DNA from: Nymphalis io
Lineage: Eukaryota > Arthropoda > Insecta > Lepidoptera > Nymphalidae
NCBI RefSeq assembly: GCF_905147045.1
Contig: NC_065904.1
Span: 11,904,001 to 11,968,000, forward strand
DNA: 64,000 nucleotides
Direction of reading: 5' to 3'
This document shows positions 35,931 to 47,546 of this stretch, one piece after another. Within the stretch, counting starts at the first letter, position 1. Each line of letters opens with the position of its first letter. The notes under the pieces are model-generated. The model was not told the origin of the DNA. It saw only the letters and a program-made list of their open reading frames with translations, and did no database searches. The position numbers and the translations under genes were made by a program.

Positions 35931-37806
35931 TATAAAGTTTCACTATTGATTGTAAATACATCCCAGAAGCGAGATAATTCAAAAAAGTTGAAGATCGCAG
36001 GTGTACATATCGTCTAGCAACACTGAGATCATATATATTTCATTGATGTTAGTAAATAAGTTACTACTAACTCGTGTTCAGTTATATCATTATATTAATT
36101 TCATTTCATATATAGTATTATAGTATTGAATTTAATATAAAGTGATCACCGGTTCAGATGTAGATTCTAAAGCAGAAACGGTTAGAAACTCAGTAGTTAC
36201 TCTATGTCATTCCTTTAAGTACGGAATCAATGAAATAGAATAAAATTTATGCATATCCTGCTTGGATATAGAATCGAATGCCGTATCCGAGGAACGATTT
36301 ATTGACTTTGTAATAAATAAATGTCTGTATGCGTTCAATTAAATTAAGCCACAATTATATCCACCCACAAGAACTGAAGCAGCATGGTAGGAAAGCCTTC
36401 ATAGTGTTTGCCCAACAGTGGATATTTGCGTACTGTTAATTTTGTTTTAAACGACAAGAGTCCATATTTGTAGACAATAACCTTTGTTTCAGATATATTA
36501 ATCCAGAAACGCAAGTATATTATTTGAGTTTTAAAACGTTAAAGTGCTACAATGTACTTGTACAATGTACGGACATCACTAACGAATAATCCTTCCTCCG
36601 CGGAGTGTATCAAGTAATCCTCTTCAAAAAGCGCTCCTTCATGTGGATATGAGCCAATTACAGACAATGCGGTACAAATGTAATTATATATGCGTCGACG
36701 TAATTATTGAGCGTCTCATAATATCAAAGATGGGCTTCAATATTACGCTGTTCCGGACTTTTAAGATTAATTTATAAACTGGTATAAGTATGCTTAATAT
36801 ATAGGCTTAACTCGGTTTCCATGTATTGTTTTTTTTTAAATATGAAAACAAATATTTTTTAATATTTTAAAATTAATATCTTTATATAGTTATCATGTAA
36901 AACACTTAACCTTGGTATCATATTCATAAAATATATTTGTTTTATTGATGTGATGGTCTATAGCCGGGATGCGACGCGAACGTTGGCGTTGTTGATAAGA
37001 AATTCTATACTTATGAAAAAAGTAATTTAAGTCGTTTAATTCCTAAAAGAAAACAAAAAAGAATTACTTATTTGGTGGTGCCGTGTTTATTTATTTGTAA
37101 ACTTAATCTTTGTATTGAAACAAACATAATTAGTGTTTGTAATAAGTGTGAAACAGTTATTTATTAAAATTTGTCTCATATTTAACGAGTAATGTTGTGT
37201 GACATATAGTGTTTATATAAAATCTGCACAATTCTCTTTTGGATCATCAATCTATGTCTAACCGGAAAAATGGGAGCACTGTCTCGTGCAGAGTGACGAT
37301 CATACCGAAACTGTGAGATTGGTCACGGACCCGCACGAGTGGTAAAACTGTGCAACAAAATATTATATTTTTGTTTGCAATGTTATATGGCGTCGTAAAT
37401 AGATTTTGACACTTCCAGTAATCAATTTTTTTTCTTCTTATTATTTCGGATTTGGGATTTGTATTTTATTTATTTTGGATTTTGAGTTTTTATACATAAA
37501 ATATATAACACTATCGTAGCATAGTGAAATAGGGAATTTACAATAGTTAGACAAAAACTTATAACGGTTGGAAGCGATATTTGAAACGTAATCTCCCTCA
37601 GCATTCAACGGACCCTTCCGAAGTAAGACATGAACTTCGTTTTTAAGGTTCCGTACCCACAGGTTGTCTGATAATTATGCAAACGTCATCTATCCGTCTA
37701 TCTGTCAGATCAGAACCATATGAGCCAGCCAAAAGTCCAAGGTAAAGAAGGCCCTGCCTTCCCCTCCACATAGATATAACATTTCTTCACCACGTTCTAT
37801 TGCTAC
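35931..37806. other. No gene; small repeat pieces
   Basis: Holds a copy of the agaagaaccgg-type dispersed repeat at about 36130-36220 and an S-A 3' fragment at 36358-36440 (gaagcagcatggtaggaaag, then ttgcccaacagtggatattt). Otherwise AT-rich. Confidence 0.4.
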
Positions 37807-38226
37807 TGTGGCGAGTGCACAATGCGTCTAAACGCAGCACAAACATCACCTGATCAACTACGTCATTGATCAGGTGATGTTGCAGTGGTCTGATGTATGT
37901 CGTCACACGTCGCAATATGGTCGCATGCGCATCTATTGTTCTCGCAGCGACGTCACACGCTTGACCACACCCCCAGCAAGATGGCCGCATGCATCGCTTT
38001 TGTTTTCGCCTAGGAGGAGGTCCCAAAAGTGGCAAGCACGCGTGGTGGTCATCGTGAGAGGGGAATGCCTATATAAGCGCTGTTGTTGTTGTTTATTTTT
38101 AATAAATTAATTATTTCAACTATTTTTACTGTACGCTCTAATGTAAACATTGTTGACTTGTCACAATAAATAACTCTTAAAGTCTGCCGGAGTTTTTAAT
38201 TGGTGGTTAAGCTGCGATCCTCTTCA
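37807..38226 (+). mobile_element. Probable solo LTR (Gypsy-like), 420 bp
   Basis: The segment begins TG (tgtggcgag) and ends CA (ctcttca), and is flanked on both sides by ctac (37803-37806 and 38227-38230), a 4-bp duplication as typical of Gypsy-type insertions. Inside are a TATA box (tatataa, 38070-38076), then AATAAA at 38101 and 38165: the U3-R-U5 order expected of an LTR in plus orientation. The CpG-rich U3-like part contains a perfect 13-bp inverted repeat (37844-37856, 37867-37879). No internal retrotransposon sequence adjoins. Ends as short as TG/CA plus 4 bp could arise by chance, hence the limited confidence. Confidence 0.55.
38070..38076 (+). promoter_or_regulatory. TATA box within the probable LTR
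   Basis: tatataa in a CpG-rich context, 25-31 bases upstream of AATAAA at 38101. Presumed Pol II promoter of the former retrotransposon. Confidence 0.45.
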
Positions 38227-39980
38227 CTACTGTATTAGTGAACAAAACACATTAAAGCATCAAACACTGTCTAATTGTAGTGTATAAAATGGTTAATAAA
38301 TACGTTTGCACATAATAATAATCTGGATACGGAACTCATAGAGCGCGCGTCCGACGCACACTTGACCAGTTTTTATTACATACTCTTTCAACGATTGCTA
38401 TCGGCCTTCGAAAACGGAGCTTGAGTGCTCATTTGGTTGCTAGTACCTGCTTGTAACGGGGCGCTAGAACTCCTTAATACCGTCGTAAAGGTTTTACGAC
38501 TTTCATTGAGTACTCCAGATAAAATATATTCTTAATAGCAGCTTGAGATAACAGCTTTGATATTACGTAATTTGTTTTTACCTTTCCGAGTGAGTGAATG
38601 TGACGAGAATTAATTGCCACACATGCACAATTAGTACCATATAGTAGAACGGTAAAACGTAACAATATCTTGAAAGATTTATTATAGTAAACATCGCAGT
38701 AGAGATTAGCTTGAACTTTTGAAATAGGTCGTTTCTCTTTATCCTGTAGATGCTGGACATTTATCTCGCCTACTTTTCTTTACGACATGAATACGACATT
38801 GAGGTGATGATGTTTCACATCAAAAACCTTCTGATTTTCGAACATACACCAGATGACCAAATACATCCCCATAAAAGTTATATTGAAAGTTGATAGTTTC
38901 CAATAGTTAAACTTGCTACCTCCACTATCCGACTGTTCAGTGATAGAAATTCTGTTGTGGGCACAATATTATATATGATTGTTGATTATTTAGCTAAAAT
39001 TGGGCTAAACAGCTTCCTGTGAATATGGTAACACACCTCTTATATTGCAGATGTGTGTTGACGTTATATCTCATCATCATATCATATATGGCTTGAATAT
39101 TTGTGCTCTCCTCACTACTAACGTTGTCGAGGCCAATAAGAGCAACAGCAAAAACACTCAAGAAAAAGACTTAACCACCATATGAAATGTTTAAATCTTT
39201 GCGTACTATACTCGTATAATATATAAAAGAACATGATATTTGTTGGTGATTAAATACCGATTACGGTAAGTGATTGCAATTCATATGAAAATCAACCTTC
39301 TGTCTATCGACTTAATACGTGTTTTACATTTTAAATATTACCTCCGACCTTGAAACACATAATCATATAAAATACGTGTTTGATGTTGTTTACTTATTTG
39401 GGAGTTGATAGCGATTTATGGTAACTATCTCTTCACAGCGACATTCGTTGTAGCTCAAGAGTTCTTTATCTTTGCGTCTTATTTATTGACTTCCTTTAAA
39501 TACTACTAACGAGGCTATAAAACAAATGAAAATCTACAAAAACAAAGGCAAGTTACGTTATTATAAGAGGTGCCTACTAGCATCTAAATGTCCCACTATT
39601 GGGTCAGTAACATAAATCGTAACCTAAGAACAAGGTCATATTCGATCGGTTATCGATTGGGCACTTTTATACGCCATACTACGCCATGATATGGCATACA
39701 TATTTCGAACATCTAAAGCTGGATTGTGCGGATTATTCACGCACGGCCGATGACCAGGCACCGAACCGAGAATCTTTCAATGGTTCGTGTCAGTCTATGT
39801 CAATCTAGCCTTTCAAAACCATTTGGTTATTCCAAAATGCGATGTGAAAAAGTATGTATCGCACCTTTGAAGTTACCGTATCGTTGCTTTTACGGATTTG
39901 ACTGCGATTCCACAAATGACAATCTTCTCATGGTGCGAGCTCGAGGCCTTAGGCCTCGGCATATAATATATCCTATAAGG

Positions 39981-40035
<55 letters not shown>

Positions 40036-40979
40036 GTATATGTATATATATATATGTATATATAATATAAGGATTTTATATATAATAAATAAAGTAAAAT
40101 ACTTGTAACGTGACGTGTTGTTCAGTTTGGGTTACTCTTGGGTTTGAGGTGTTGCTTTCCGAACTGGTGGTAGATTTTTGCCAAACAATACGAGTATTCC
40201 TTCTAATGATTTTGACTTTCTTTTGACTTTTGATAATTTTTTAGCCGCCATAGTAACCGCCTGTCTCGCCCACAGATATGCATGCAGCCAAAGACATACA
40301 CTTAAAATTACGGTGGCGACTTAATAGGGAAGTTCACGATCTAGTCATAAAGCCACGTTATATCGATGACGTGATAAACAATGATGTCATCATTGACGAA
40401 AATTAAAAGCGTTATAAAATATTATTTGGTTAAATTATAAAAGCACGCTTTAGTCATTGTAATTAGAGTGCAAGTTGAATTACAATAACTGAAAAAGAAC
40501 AGAAGAGTTTCTGTTCAGAAATTATGATTTTTGATCTAATAGAAACATCAACACTCGATCATAGAAACTCATTAAAAGGCAAAGTTTTCCGATCCTTGTG
40601 TTAAATAATAATAGGAATGCTAGTTTTTAGAGAAATGTTAATATTTATTGCAATGAAGGGTAAAGCTTATATGACGGATGTGTGCTCAGGAACATGTACA
40701 ATCATTCATGAAGTCAGGATCGACTGTGCTACTTTCGTTGTAACGGTGTAACATAAAAGAGATAGTTAGAGTTGACAATTGCGCTTGTGATTTTGATGAA
40801 TATGCATATACCACTTATTTTTCGCCTTCAGTACGGATGATGCCACATTATTGGGTTTCCATGCGTACAAACTTCAACGGCGATATGAGCCACAAGGTCT
40901 TATTGGGCGTTTGATTTTGAAGAAGATATTTCGGTCGATAAAAAGCACGTGGTTTATTTCTCCCATTAAGAATAATTCT
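38227..40979. other. No gene; long (TA)n tract
   Basis: AT-rich. A (TA)n tract with TATATG interruptions covers about 39984-40075; the 114-codon frame across it is an artefact of the repeat. Nothing else recognised. Confidence 0.45.
39984..40075. repeat. (TA)n / TATATG microsatellite
   Basis: Direct observation: a pure TA run to about 40028, then interrupted units. Confidence 0.95.
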
Positions 40980-41785
40980 CGTGGGCTGGTTCTCGATGTG
41001 ACATCGAGAACCAGCTCACGTGGACTTAAGAAGGAAGGGCGAAGCAGGAATTAGAGAGAATAATTCCTCAGAGCACTCGCCGTGATACAGTCGATAGAAA
41101 GCGGTCAGTGCTGCTATCTCACGACGCAATTGTAAAGGTTCAAGGGTGTTTGTGACCTTTACGTCGCCAATAATGCGTACGGCACGTCGCTGCAACCGGT
41201 CCAAGGCCTCAAGTAGGTACTTAGCGAAGCCATCCCAAAGGTGCGAGCAATATTCAACGCAAGACCGTACCTGTGTTTTGTATAACAGGCACAGTTGTTG
41301 TGGCGTGAAAAAACGCTGCACCTTGTTTAGAACTCCGAGTTTCCGTGAAGCTGTTTTTATAATAGCCTCGATGTAATCCCTTGGACTAAGGTCGCAGTGA
41401 ACGTCCATCCCCAGCATGGCGATTTTACTTTGTATCATCAGCGGTGTGCCACAGAGGGAGGGAAGAGGGGAAAATGGTGACTTTTTCGCTGTGAGAGCGC
41501 ATACCTGTGTTTTCTTGGCATTAAGCTCACACAAGATTATCAGAACCCCATTTGGCGATGAGCTCTAACGTCCTATCGAGTTCAATGACAAGATTCTCCC
41601 GCCTCTCCTCAGTTTTCGCTCGCCCAGCCACTGCGCGTCCGTGGTATCCACCATGCACGGTACTATCGTCTGCATAGCAATGTATGTTCCCAAGAGAGAG
41701 CATATCATTGATATGCAAAAGAAAGAGTGTGGGAGATAGCACAGATCCCTGGGGGACTCCAGCATTCACTACATAGAATTGTGAA
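40980..41785 (-). mobile_element. CR1/Jockey-type LINE fragment with palindromic end
   Basis: A minus-strand piece covering the end of the RT region to just short of the 3' untranslated part. It starts (5') at about 41785, in the codons around CASQFYVVNAGVPQ, and lacks the poly-A tail. At its 3' limit the sequence turns back on itself: 40980-40999 and 41001-41020 are complementary with one mismatch across one base. Confidence 0.85.
41016..41769 (-). pseudogene. LINE RT C-terminal pseudogene
   Basis: The first frame (41769-41527) runs from the NAGVPQGSVLSPTLF box through the catalytic CYADDSTVH to AKWGSDNLV. A deletion near 41530 then moves the reading to a second frame (41534-41016), which holds NAKKTQVCALTAKKS, LYKTQVRSCVEYCSHLWDG and RLYHGECSEELFSLIPA, the tail region seen in the long copy at 60565-63634. 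Neither frame extends upstream into the fingers of the RT or the endonuclease. Dead fragment of the same family as 26356-28093. Confidence 0.85.
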
Positions 41786-42734
41786 AAAGATTGTTAAAGA
41801 TGTAGGAAAAAAATCAAAAACGAATAGTTATAAGTATGTCTTACGATAAAAACGTTCTATGTAGACTCTTATTATAGTATTATATAAAAATTAAAAATGA
41901 AGTAAATAAAATGATCTTAATATCATATCAAAATGTTTAGCTCTCTGCGACAAAATAGTTAAAATTTAGATTTATTATCTATAATTACAAAACAAGTACA
42001 AATATTATGTACAATTGTTAATACTATACTAAGTATAACTTTTATCTTTTTTCGCTTGGTTACGTTTAGCGAAGAATTGAGAGTAGGTCTTATCAAAATG
42101 ATATCATATACGGGTCCTGATCAAACTTCAAAGTGATCGGAACTCTCACTGTAGTATTAATTTATCTTGTATATCGTCAAAAATATTACAAGAACATTCA
42201 ATTTAGTATTCGCCCGAATAAGCAACAGTCATAAGTATATTGGAAATATTTTCTATCATTTAATTATTAGAATCGTCCATTGAGAGTTAAGTAAGGACCT
42301 TAAAAGTAATGCTTTTTCACTGTTTAAGGTTCCGTAATAAAATTTTATGAATTATTTATCACAAAAGTTCCCCACATCTACTTACTTAATATTAAGTTAG
42401 TATGTAGTTAGTATGGTTTGTTAATTAAAATTGTTTTGTGTCTTCTGCTATTATTTCTCACTTTATCGTGATCACCATTAAATCCAAATTTAATTATTCA
42501 ACGTAAAATCATAGCATTAAAGATAAAAGCAAATTAAAAAAAAAAAACTTTTATTTGAGAGTAGCCACTAAGTGAAACTCAGCATCACATTACAAAAGGT
42601 AATAAGCGACACTACAAATGAATTTATTCATTGGTTGGTTTGTGATGTTATTTGTTTGTTTGTTAAATTCTGTTAAAAAATATGATAATAGTAGCGTTCA
42701 CTGCGTGAAACGAATTTACTAGATTATTATAACT
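41786..42734. other. No gene seen
   Basis: AT-rich; nothing recognised. Confidence 0.35.
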
Positions 42735-42910
42735 TGTTACGCCATGGAGTTCCGGCTTAGAATAGTACTTCCCCAATCTCATCCCGTGGGTGTCGTAAGA
42801 GGCGACTGAGGGATGGGGAAAAGGGGGGATGGGCAGCAGCGTCCCCCCCCCCCCATAAACAACTTACTCCCCTACTGCGCTCGCCAACACGCCTGCCCAG
42901 CGCGGCGAGT

Positions 42911-44362
42911 ATGGGCAAACCCTCCTTAATGGCAGATGCGCCCAAAAAAAGGCCCCCAGTTACCGGCAAGCCCGCTAGGACCGACCAAGGTAGCGGTCGC
43001 GGTATCGGCAGGGCAGGAGGTGCTAATCACCGGTTCACGGCAGGCTACCGTATAAAACGACTGCACATGGCAACGTACAATGGACGCTCGATGAGGCTGG
43101 ACCATCACCTCGCCGAATTAGAAGTAGAGTTAAGTCATATAAACAGGCATATACTGGGTTTATCTGAAGTCCGAAGACAGGGGGAGGACACGATAACTCT
43201 AGAGTCCGGTAACTTACTCTACTTCCGCGAAGGTGATAACCTCTCCCAGGGTGGTGTCGGTTTTCTGGTCAAAAATGGTCTCATTAGCAGCATTGTGGAA
43301 ATCAGTAGTGTGTCGAACCGGGTAGCGTACCTTGTCCTAAAACTTTCCGACAGGTACTCTCTGAAGGTCATACAGGTATATGCGCCAACTTCGACATACT
43401 CTGATGATGTGGTTGAAGCGATGTACGAGGACATCGCAAAGGCCCACAACGACACCTCGAAGGCCCACTACAATGTTGTTATGGGAGACTTTAATGCTAA
43501 AGTGGGAGTACAAGATAGCGGTGAATCGAAAGTCGGACCTTGCGGCTTAGGCTGCAGAAATCATAGGGGGCAAATGCTGGTAAACTTTCTCGAAGCGCAG
43601 GGGCTCTTTTTGATGAATTCTTTCTTTCAAAAGAAGCCTCAGAGGAGGTGGACCTGGCGAAGCCCCGATAACGTGACAAGGAACAAGATAGACTTTATCA
43701 TTTCGAATAAAAGGCATATATTTAGAGATGTTTCAGTGATTAACAGGTTTAATACCGGAAGTGATCACCGCTTGGTTCGAAGCACTCTAAATATCGACTT
43801 CAAAGCCGAAAGATCGAGAATGATGAGGTCTACTCTCCGACTTAAAACTGAAAATGGTGGGGTCATTACCTCTAGGCCTGAGATTGTCGGAGAAGTAGAG
43901 AGGTTTTATGGGCAGTTGTTCTCTTCAAGATTGGATAAGCCCGTGGGAATCAGTATTGATGACCAGCGCGCCACTCTTATGCGCCATTACTCCGAGGAGT
44001 TCCCGGTCGTTGACCAAGGCGAGATTAGGGCGGCTCTAGAACAGCTTAAAAACAACAAAGCTCCGGGAGATGACGAAATCACAACAGAGTTGCTTAAGGC
44101 AGGCGGGACTCCGGTCCTGAAAGAGCTAGCAAGCCTCTTTAATTCCGTCATCCAACATGGCAAGACCCCGGAAACGTGGAGCGGGAGTGAGGTGGTACTG
44201 TTTTTCAAGAAAGGTGATAAAACCCTCTTGAAAAACTACAGACCAATCTCCCTCCTGAGTCACGTGTATAAGCTGTTCTCAAGAGTCGTCACGAAACGTC
44301 TCGCTAGACGACTTGATGAGTTCCAGCCCCCAGAGCAAGCCGGCTTTCGATCAGGTACAGCA
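42911..44362 (+). pseudogene. RTE LINE endonuclease and RT, N-terminal part
   Basis: Apurinic-type endonuclease followed by the start of a reverse transcriptase; together they nick target DNA and copy the element RNA there. Endonuclease motifs by residue: TYNGRSM near 55, GLSEVRRQG near 84, VMGDFNAKVG near 190, RNKIDFIIS near 258 and the catalytic TGSDHRL near 282. RT blocks follow: NNKAPGDDEITTELLKAGG near 384, KNYRPISLLSHVYKLFSR near 437, and EQAGFRSGTA, where the copia element cuts in. After RMMRSTLRLK the linker jumps at once to TENGG, shorter than I would expect, so an in-frame deletion of roughly 100 codons is likely. The track's frame beyond 44362 is copia LTR sequence, not RT. The clade call is RTE from motif style. 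Confidence 0.85.
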
Positions 44363-44363
44363 A

Positions 44364-44508
44364 TAATGAAACACTCGTTGAGTTTTTACAGACTAAACAG
44401 TTTTTATTTGAACGGAAGACACAATGACAGAACAAATAGGGTTGACATACCTAGAGACAGATGTTGCTAGTAGTAGTTAAATTATTATTTCGTTATATAA
44501 GTCTAACA
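44364..44508 (-). repeat. copia 3' LTR (145 bp)
   Basis: Matches 49086-49230 except for one base (44501 g against 49223 a). On the minus strand it starts TGTTAGAC and ends ...TTTCATTA. Confidence 0.95.
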
Positions 44509-44520
44509 CACTCCCTTAAC
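44509..44520 (-). other. copia polypurine tract
   Basis: On the minus strand GTTAAGGGAGTG directly precedes the 3' LTR. It is the expected primer site for plus-strand DNA synthesis. Confidence 0.85.
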
Positions 44521-44600
44521 GAAATAATACCATATTTATAGAGAACGAACATACTGTATGTAGCATACATTACAATCATACAATGTTAAATAAATAAACA

Positions 44601-46568
44601 TTAAATTTCTACAATACCAAATTGCTCAATAAACTTGTAATGTTTCTGAGGACATAAACTTGTAGTCAATATGTCAGCAGGCATATCATTTGAATTCAAA
44701 TAATTAATTTGTACACTATTACTTTCTACAGCTGTTCTGACAAAATGATATCTTATGTCTATATGCTTACTTCTCTTATGGAATACAAAATTTTTGGTTA
44801 ACTTCTGAGCACTCTGATTATCATTATATAAACATACAGGTAACTCATTCCTACACTTTAACTCACACAAAAGATTTTTCAAATATATGGCTTCTTTAGC
44901 TGCTTCACAGATGGCCATGTATTCTGCCTCTGTACTCGATAACAGTACAGTACAGTAACAGCCTGTAAATGTCCCACTGCTGGGCTAAGGCCTCCTCTCC
45001 CTTTTTTGAGGAGAAGGTTTGGAGCTTATTCTACCACGCTGCTCCAGTGCGGGTTGGTAGAATACACATGTGGCAGAATTTCGATGAAATTAGACACATG
45101 CAGGTTTCCTCACGATGTTTTCCTTCACCGAAAAGCACGAGATGAATTATAAACAGAAATTAAGCACATGTAAATTCAGAGGTGCTCGCCCGGGTTTGAA
45201 CCCACGTTCATCGGTTAAGATTCACGCCTTCTTACCACTGGGCCATCTCGACTTCTTTGTACTCGATAAGGCTATAGTTAATTGTTTTTTACATTCAAAT
45301 GAAATCACACTGCCGGACATTTTAAACATAAATCCAGTATAAGATTTTCTATCTATACAATCTGATGCCCAATCAGCATCTACATACCCTATCAAATCTA
45401 AATCATCTTTGACATACTTCAGACCATAGCTTTTAGTTTTCTTTAAGTACTTTAGAATCCGTTTTACATGTTTCCAATGGTTTTTGCTGAAACAATTATT
45501 AAATTGGCTAAGGTAACAAACTGCGTAAGAAATATCTGGACGGGTGAGCAATGATAAATAAAGCAAACTTCCTATCAATTGCTGGTAAGGATATTTAGTG
45601 GAACAAATATCTTCCTTTTTAAGTTTCAAATTTACCTCCATTGGTGTATTTATTGGATTACAATTTTCCATGTTAAATCTCCTTAACAACTGTTCAACAA
45701 ATTGTTCTTGGTCTACAATCAAAACATTGTTTTTTTTTCTAACCCTCATGCCTAAACATTGTCGGATTTCTCCTAAATCTTTTAACTTAAATTTTGAATT
45801 TAATTCAGTTTTTAGACATTCAGTTTCAATTTTACAGTCAGAAAAAATAAAAAAGTCATCAACAAACAGAGCTATAAATGTTTTAGATTTCTCATTCTGC
45901 TTAACAAACAAGCACGGCTCATACAAAGACTTTTTATAACCTAATCCTTGTAAACAATCATCTACTCGTTTATACCATGCCCGAGCAGATTGCTTCAAGC
46001 CATAGATTGCCCTATTCAACTTTAGTACTTTATTTTCTCTATTCTGACAAACAAAATTTTCTGGTAATTTCATATAGACAGTTTCATCCAAATAGCCATT
46101 TAAAAATGCTGTGGTAACATCTAGGTGAGTTATATCTAGGTCATATTTGACACTCAATGCAAATAAGAATCTTAGTGTAGAGTATCGAAGCACAGGGGAA
46201 AATGTCTCTTTGTAGTCTATACCTGCTTTTTGGGTGAAGCCCTTCGCCACCAAACGCGCACGATATCTCACTTTTTCACACTTGTCTAATTTCTTTTTAA
46301 ACACCCACTTACACTGAACCACTGTAGCTTTATTTGGCTTATCCACCACTTCCCATGCCTTATTATCTTGGAATGACTTGAGCTCCTCCTTCATAGCCTG
46401 ACACCATTCTTCTGCCTCTGGACCGCTTATAGCCTCTTCATATGTTATCTGGTCTCCATACAGATTAAAATCTGCTTCAACACACATATTACTGCAACCG
46501 TATCTCTCTGGCTTCTTTCTTTGTCTTACTTCTGCCTTCGGTTTAGTCATCTGATTAAGGTCCTTCAA
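44601..46568 (-). pseudogene. copia RT and RNase H, split by SINE
   Basis: The longest copia frame. An N-terminal linker is followed by the RT: the ARLVAKGFTQKAGIDYKETF block near residue 104, THLDVTTAFLNGYLDETVYM with the first catalytic Asp near 149, LKLNRAIYGLKQSARAWY, and ALFVDDFFIF with the catalytic DD near 240. The RNase H begins with GYVDADWASD near 392. The frame is cut by an S-A SINE at LTIALSST; the last ten residues of the open frame are SINE-derived. It resumes beyond the SINE with MAICEAAKEAIYLK (44918) and ends at 44601 after LNSNDMPADI and FGIVEI. Apart from the SINE the RT itself reads open. Confidence 0.9.
44943..45257 (-). mobile_element. S-A SINE inside copia RNase H
   Basis: Full-length minus-strand S-A with B box GGTTCAAACCC, ending in short ACTGT repeats. 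The 12-bp duplication tgtactcgataa flanks it (44931-44942, 45258-45269). It differs at only a handful of positions from the copy at 48523-48822. Confidence 0.93.
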
Positions 46569-47078
46569 TTCTTACAATGGTACAGTATCGAAAAACTCTT
46601 CTGAGGAACTAGTAGATGATTCTTCTTCTACATAAGTACTATCATCCTTTAATATTACTGTACTAGTAGATTCATCAGAGTCGGAGCTGGTTTGGTCTTC
46701 ATGTTGCTCGGCAGGACTTGCTGGTGCGCTTGGATTCTCTTCAACTACTGCTTGTATTATTTCTGGGTTATCATTTGGTTCTATTATTGTAACATCTCGG
46801 CTTGTTATTACTTTGTTGGTCTTTGGGTTATAGCCTATAGCCCTTCACCTTATCAGCGTATCCAACAAGATAATGTTTTTCTGCCTTTTTGTCCCACTTC
46901 AGGCGTTTCTCTTTAGGAACATGTGACATTACTATACTACCAAATACTCGTATGTAACTGATATTTGGTTTTCGACCATGCCAAAGTTCAAAAGGAGTCT
47001 TCCGGTGCAGTCCTGAAGCTATTGATCGGTTTTTTAAATATACAGCTGTATGTACTGCTTCTGCCCAGAACTTTTTCT
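46569..47078 (-). pseudogene. copia integrase C-terminal remnant and linker
   Basis: Here the polyprotein frame is broken but its text is readable in pieces on the minus strand: LYDAKLEKKFWAEAVHTAVY and the KNRSIASGLHRKTPF region directly after the integrase break, then RVFGSIVMSHVPKEKRLKW, then KKAEKHYLVGYADKVKGY with a shift at about 46840. The Ser/Glu-rich stretch before 46568 is the usual linker to RT. Not functional as it stands. Confidence 0.75.
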
Positions 47079-47546
47079 CTAATTTAGCATCATATAACAG
47101 ACACCTTGCTTTTTCAAAAAATCTCTCATTTCATTTGAACAAAATTCTGTGCCATTATCAGTCCTTAAGGTCTTAATACTGGAATTTGTCTGTTTTTCAA
47201 CCATATTCTTGAACTCTCTGAAAGTGGCAAAAACTTCACTTTTATTTTTCAAAAAATACACGAATGACATCCTGCTATAATCGTCAACAAATAGCAAGAA
47301 ATATCTGGATGAACCAATTGATTTGTTCTCCATTGGGCCACACACATCTGCATGCACAATCTCGAGGACTCTTTCACTTCTGTGACTGCTCTGTGGAAAA
47401 GGAAACCTTGTCTGCTTGCCCTCACAGCACACTGTGCAGTTGAACTTGCCAATGTCAGCTTTGTTGTCATACATTAAACCTTCAACAGCACCATTTTTCA
47501 TTGCATTCATGTCTGTACTATTAATATGACCGAATCTTCTGTGCAT
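47079..47546 (-). pseudogene. copia integrase core, missing catalytic end
   Basis: The integrase joins element DNA to the target. The frame begins MHRRFGHINSTDM and, with CTVCCEGKQ, supplies the HHCC zinc-binding module. The core follows, with VHADVCGPM (first catalytic Asp) and TLRTDNGTEF (second). At KKQGV the frame runs into an out-of-register CYMMLN and stops. The sequence directly after it corresponds to text about two dozen residues further on in relatives, so about 70 bases are deleted. The deletion should include the region with the catalytic Glu. The upstream junction with the gag-protease frame needs a one-base shift near 47530-47546. Confidence 0.85.

Noticed and set aside
39726..40070. 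114-codon open frame
   Set aside because: Its C-terminal third is an IYIYIY run encoded by (TA)n; the remainder has no protein-like features.
45115..45342. Plus-strand frame over the copia/SINE junction (and 48475-48883)
   Set aside because: It is SINE sequence read through into copia, antisense to the real genes.
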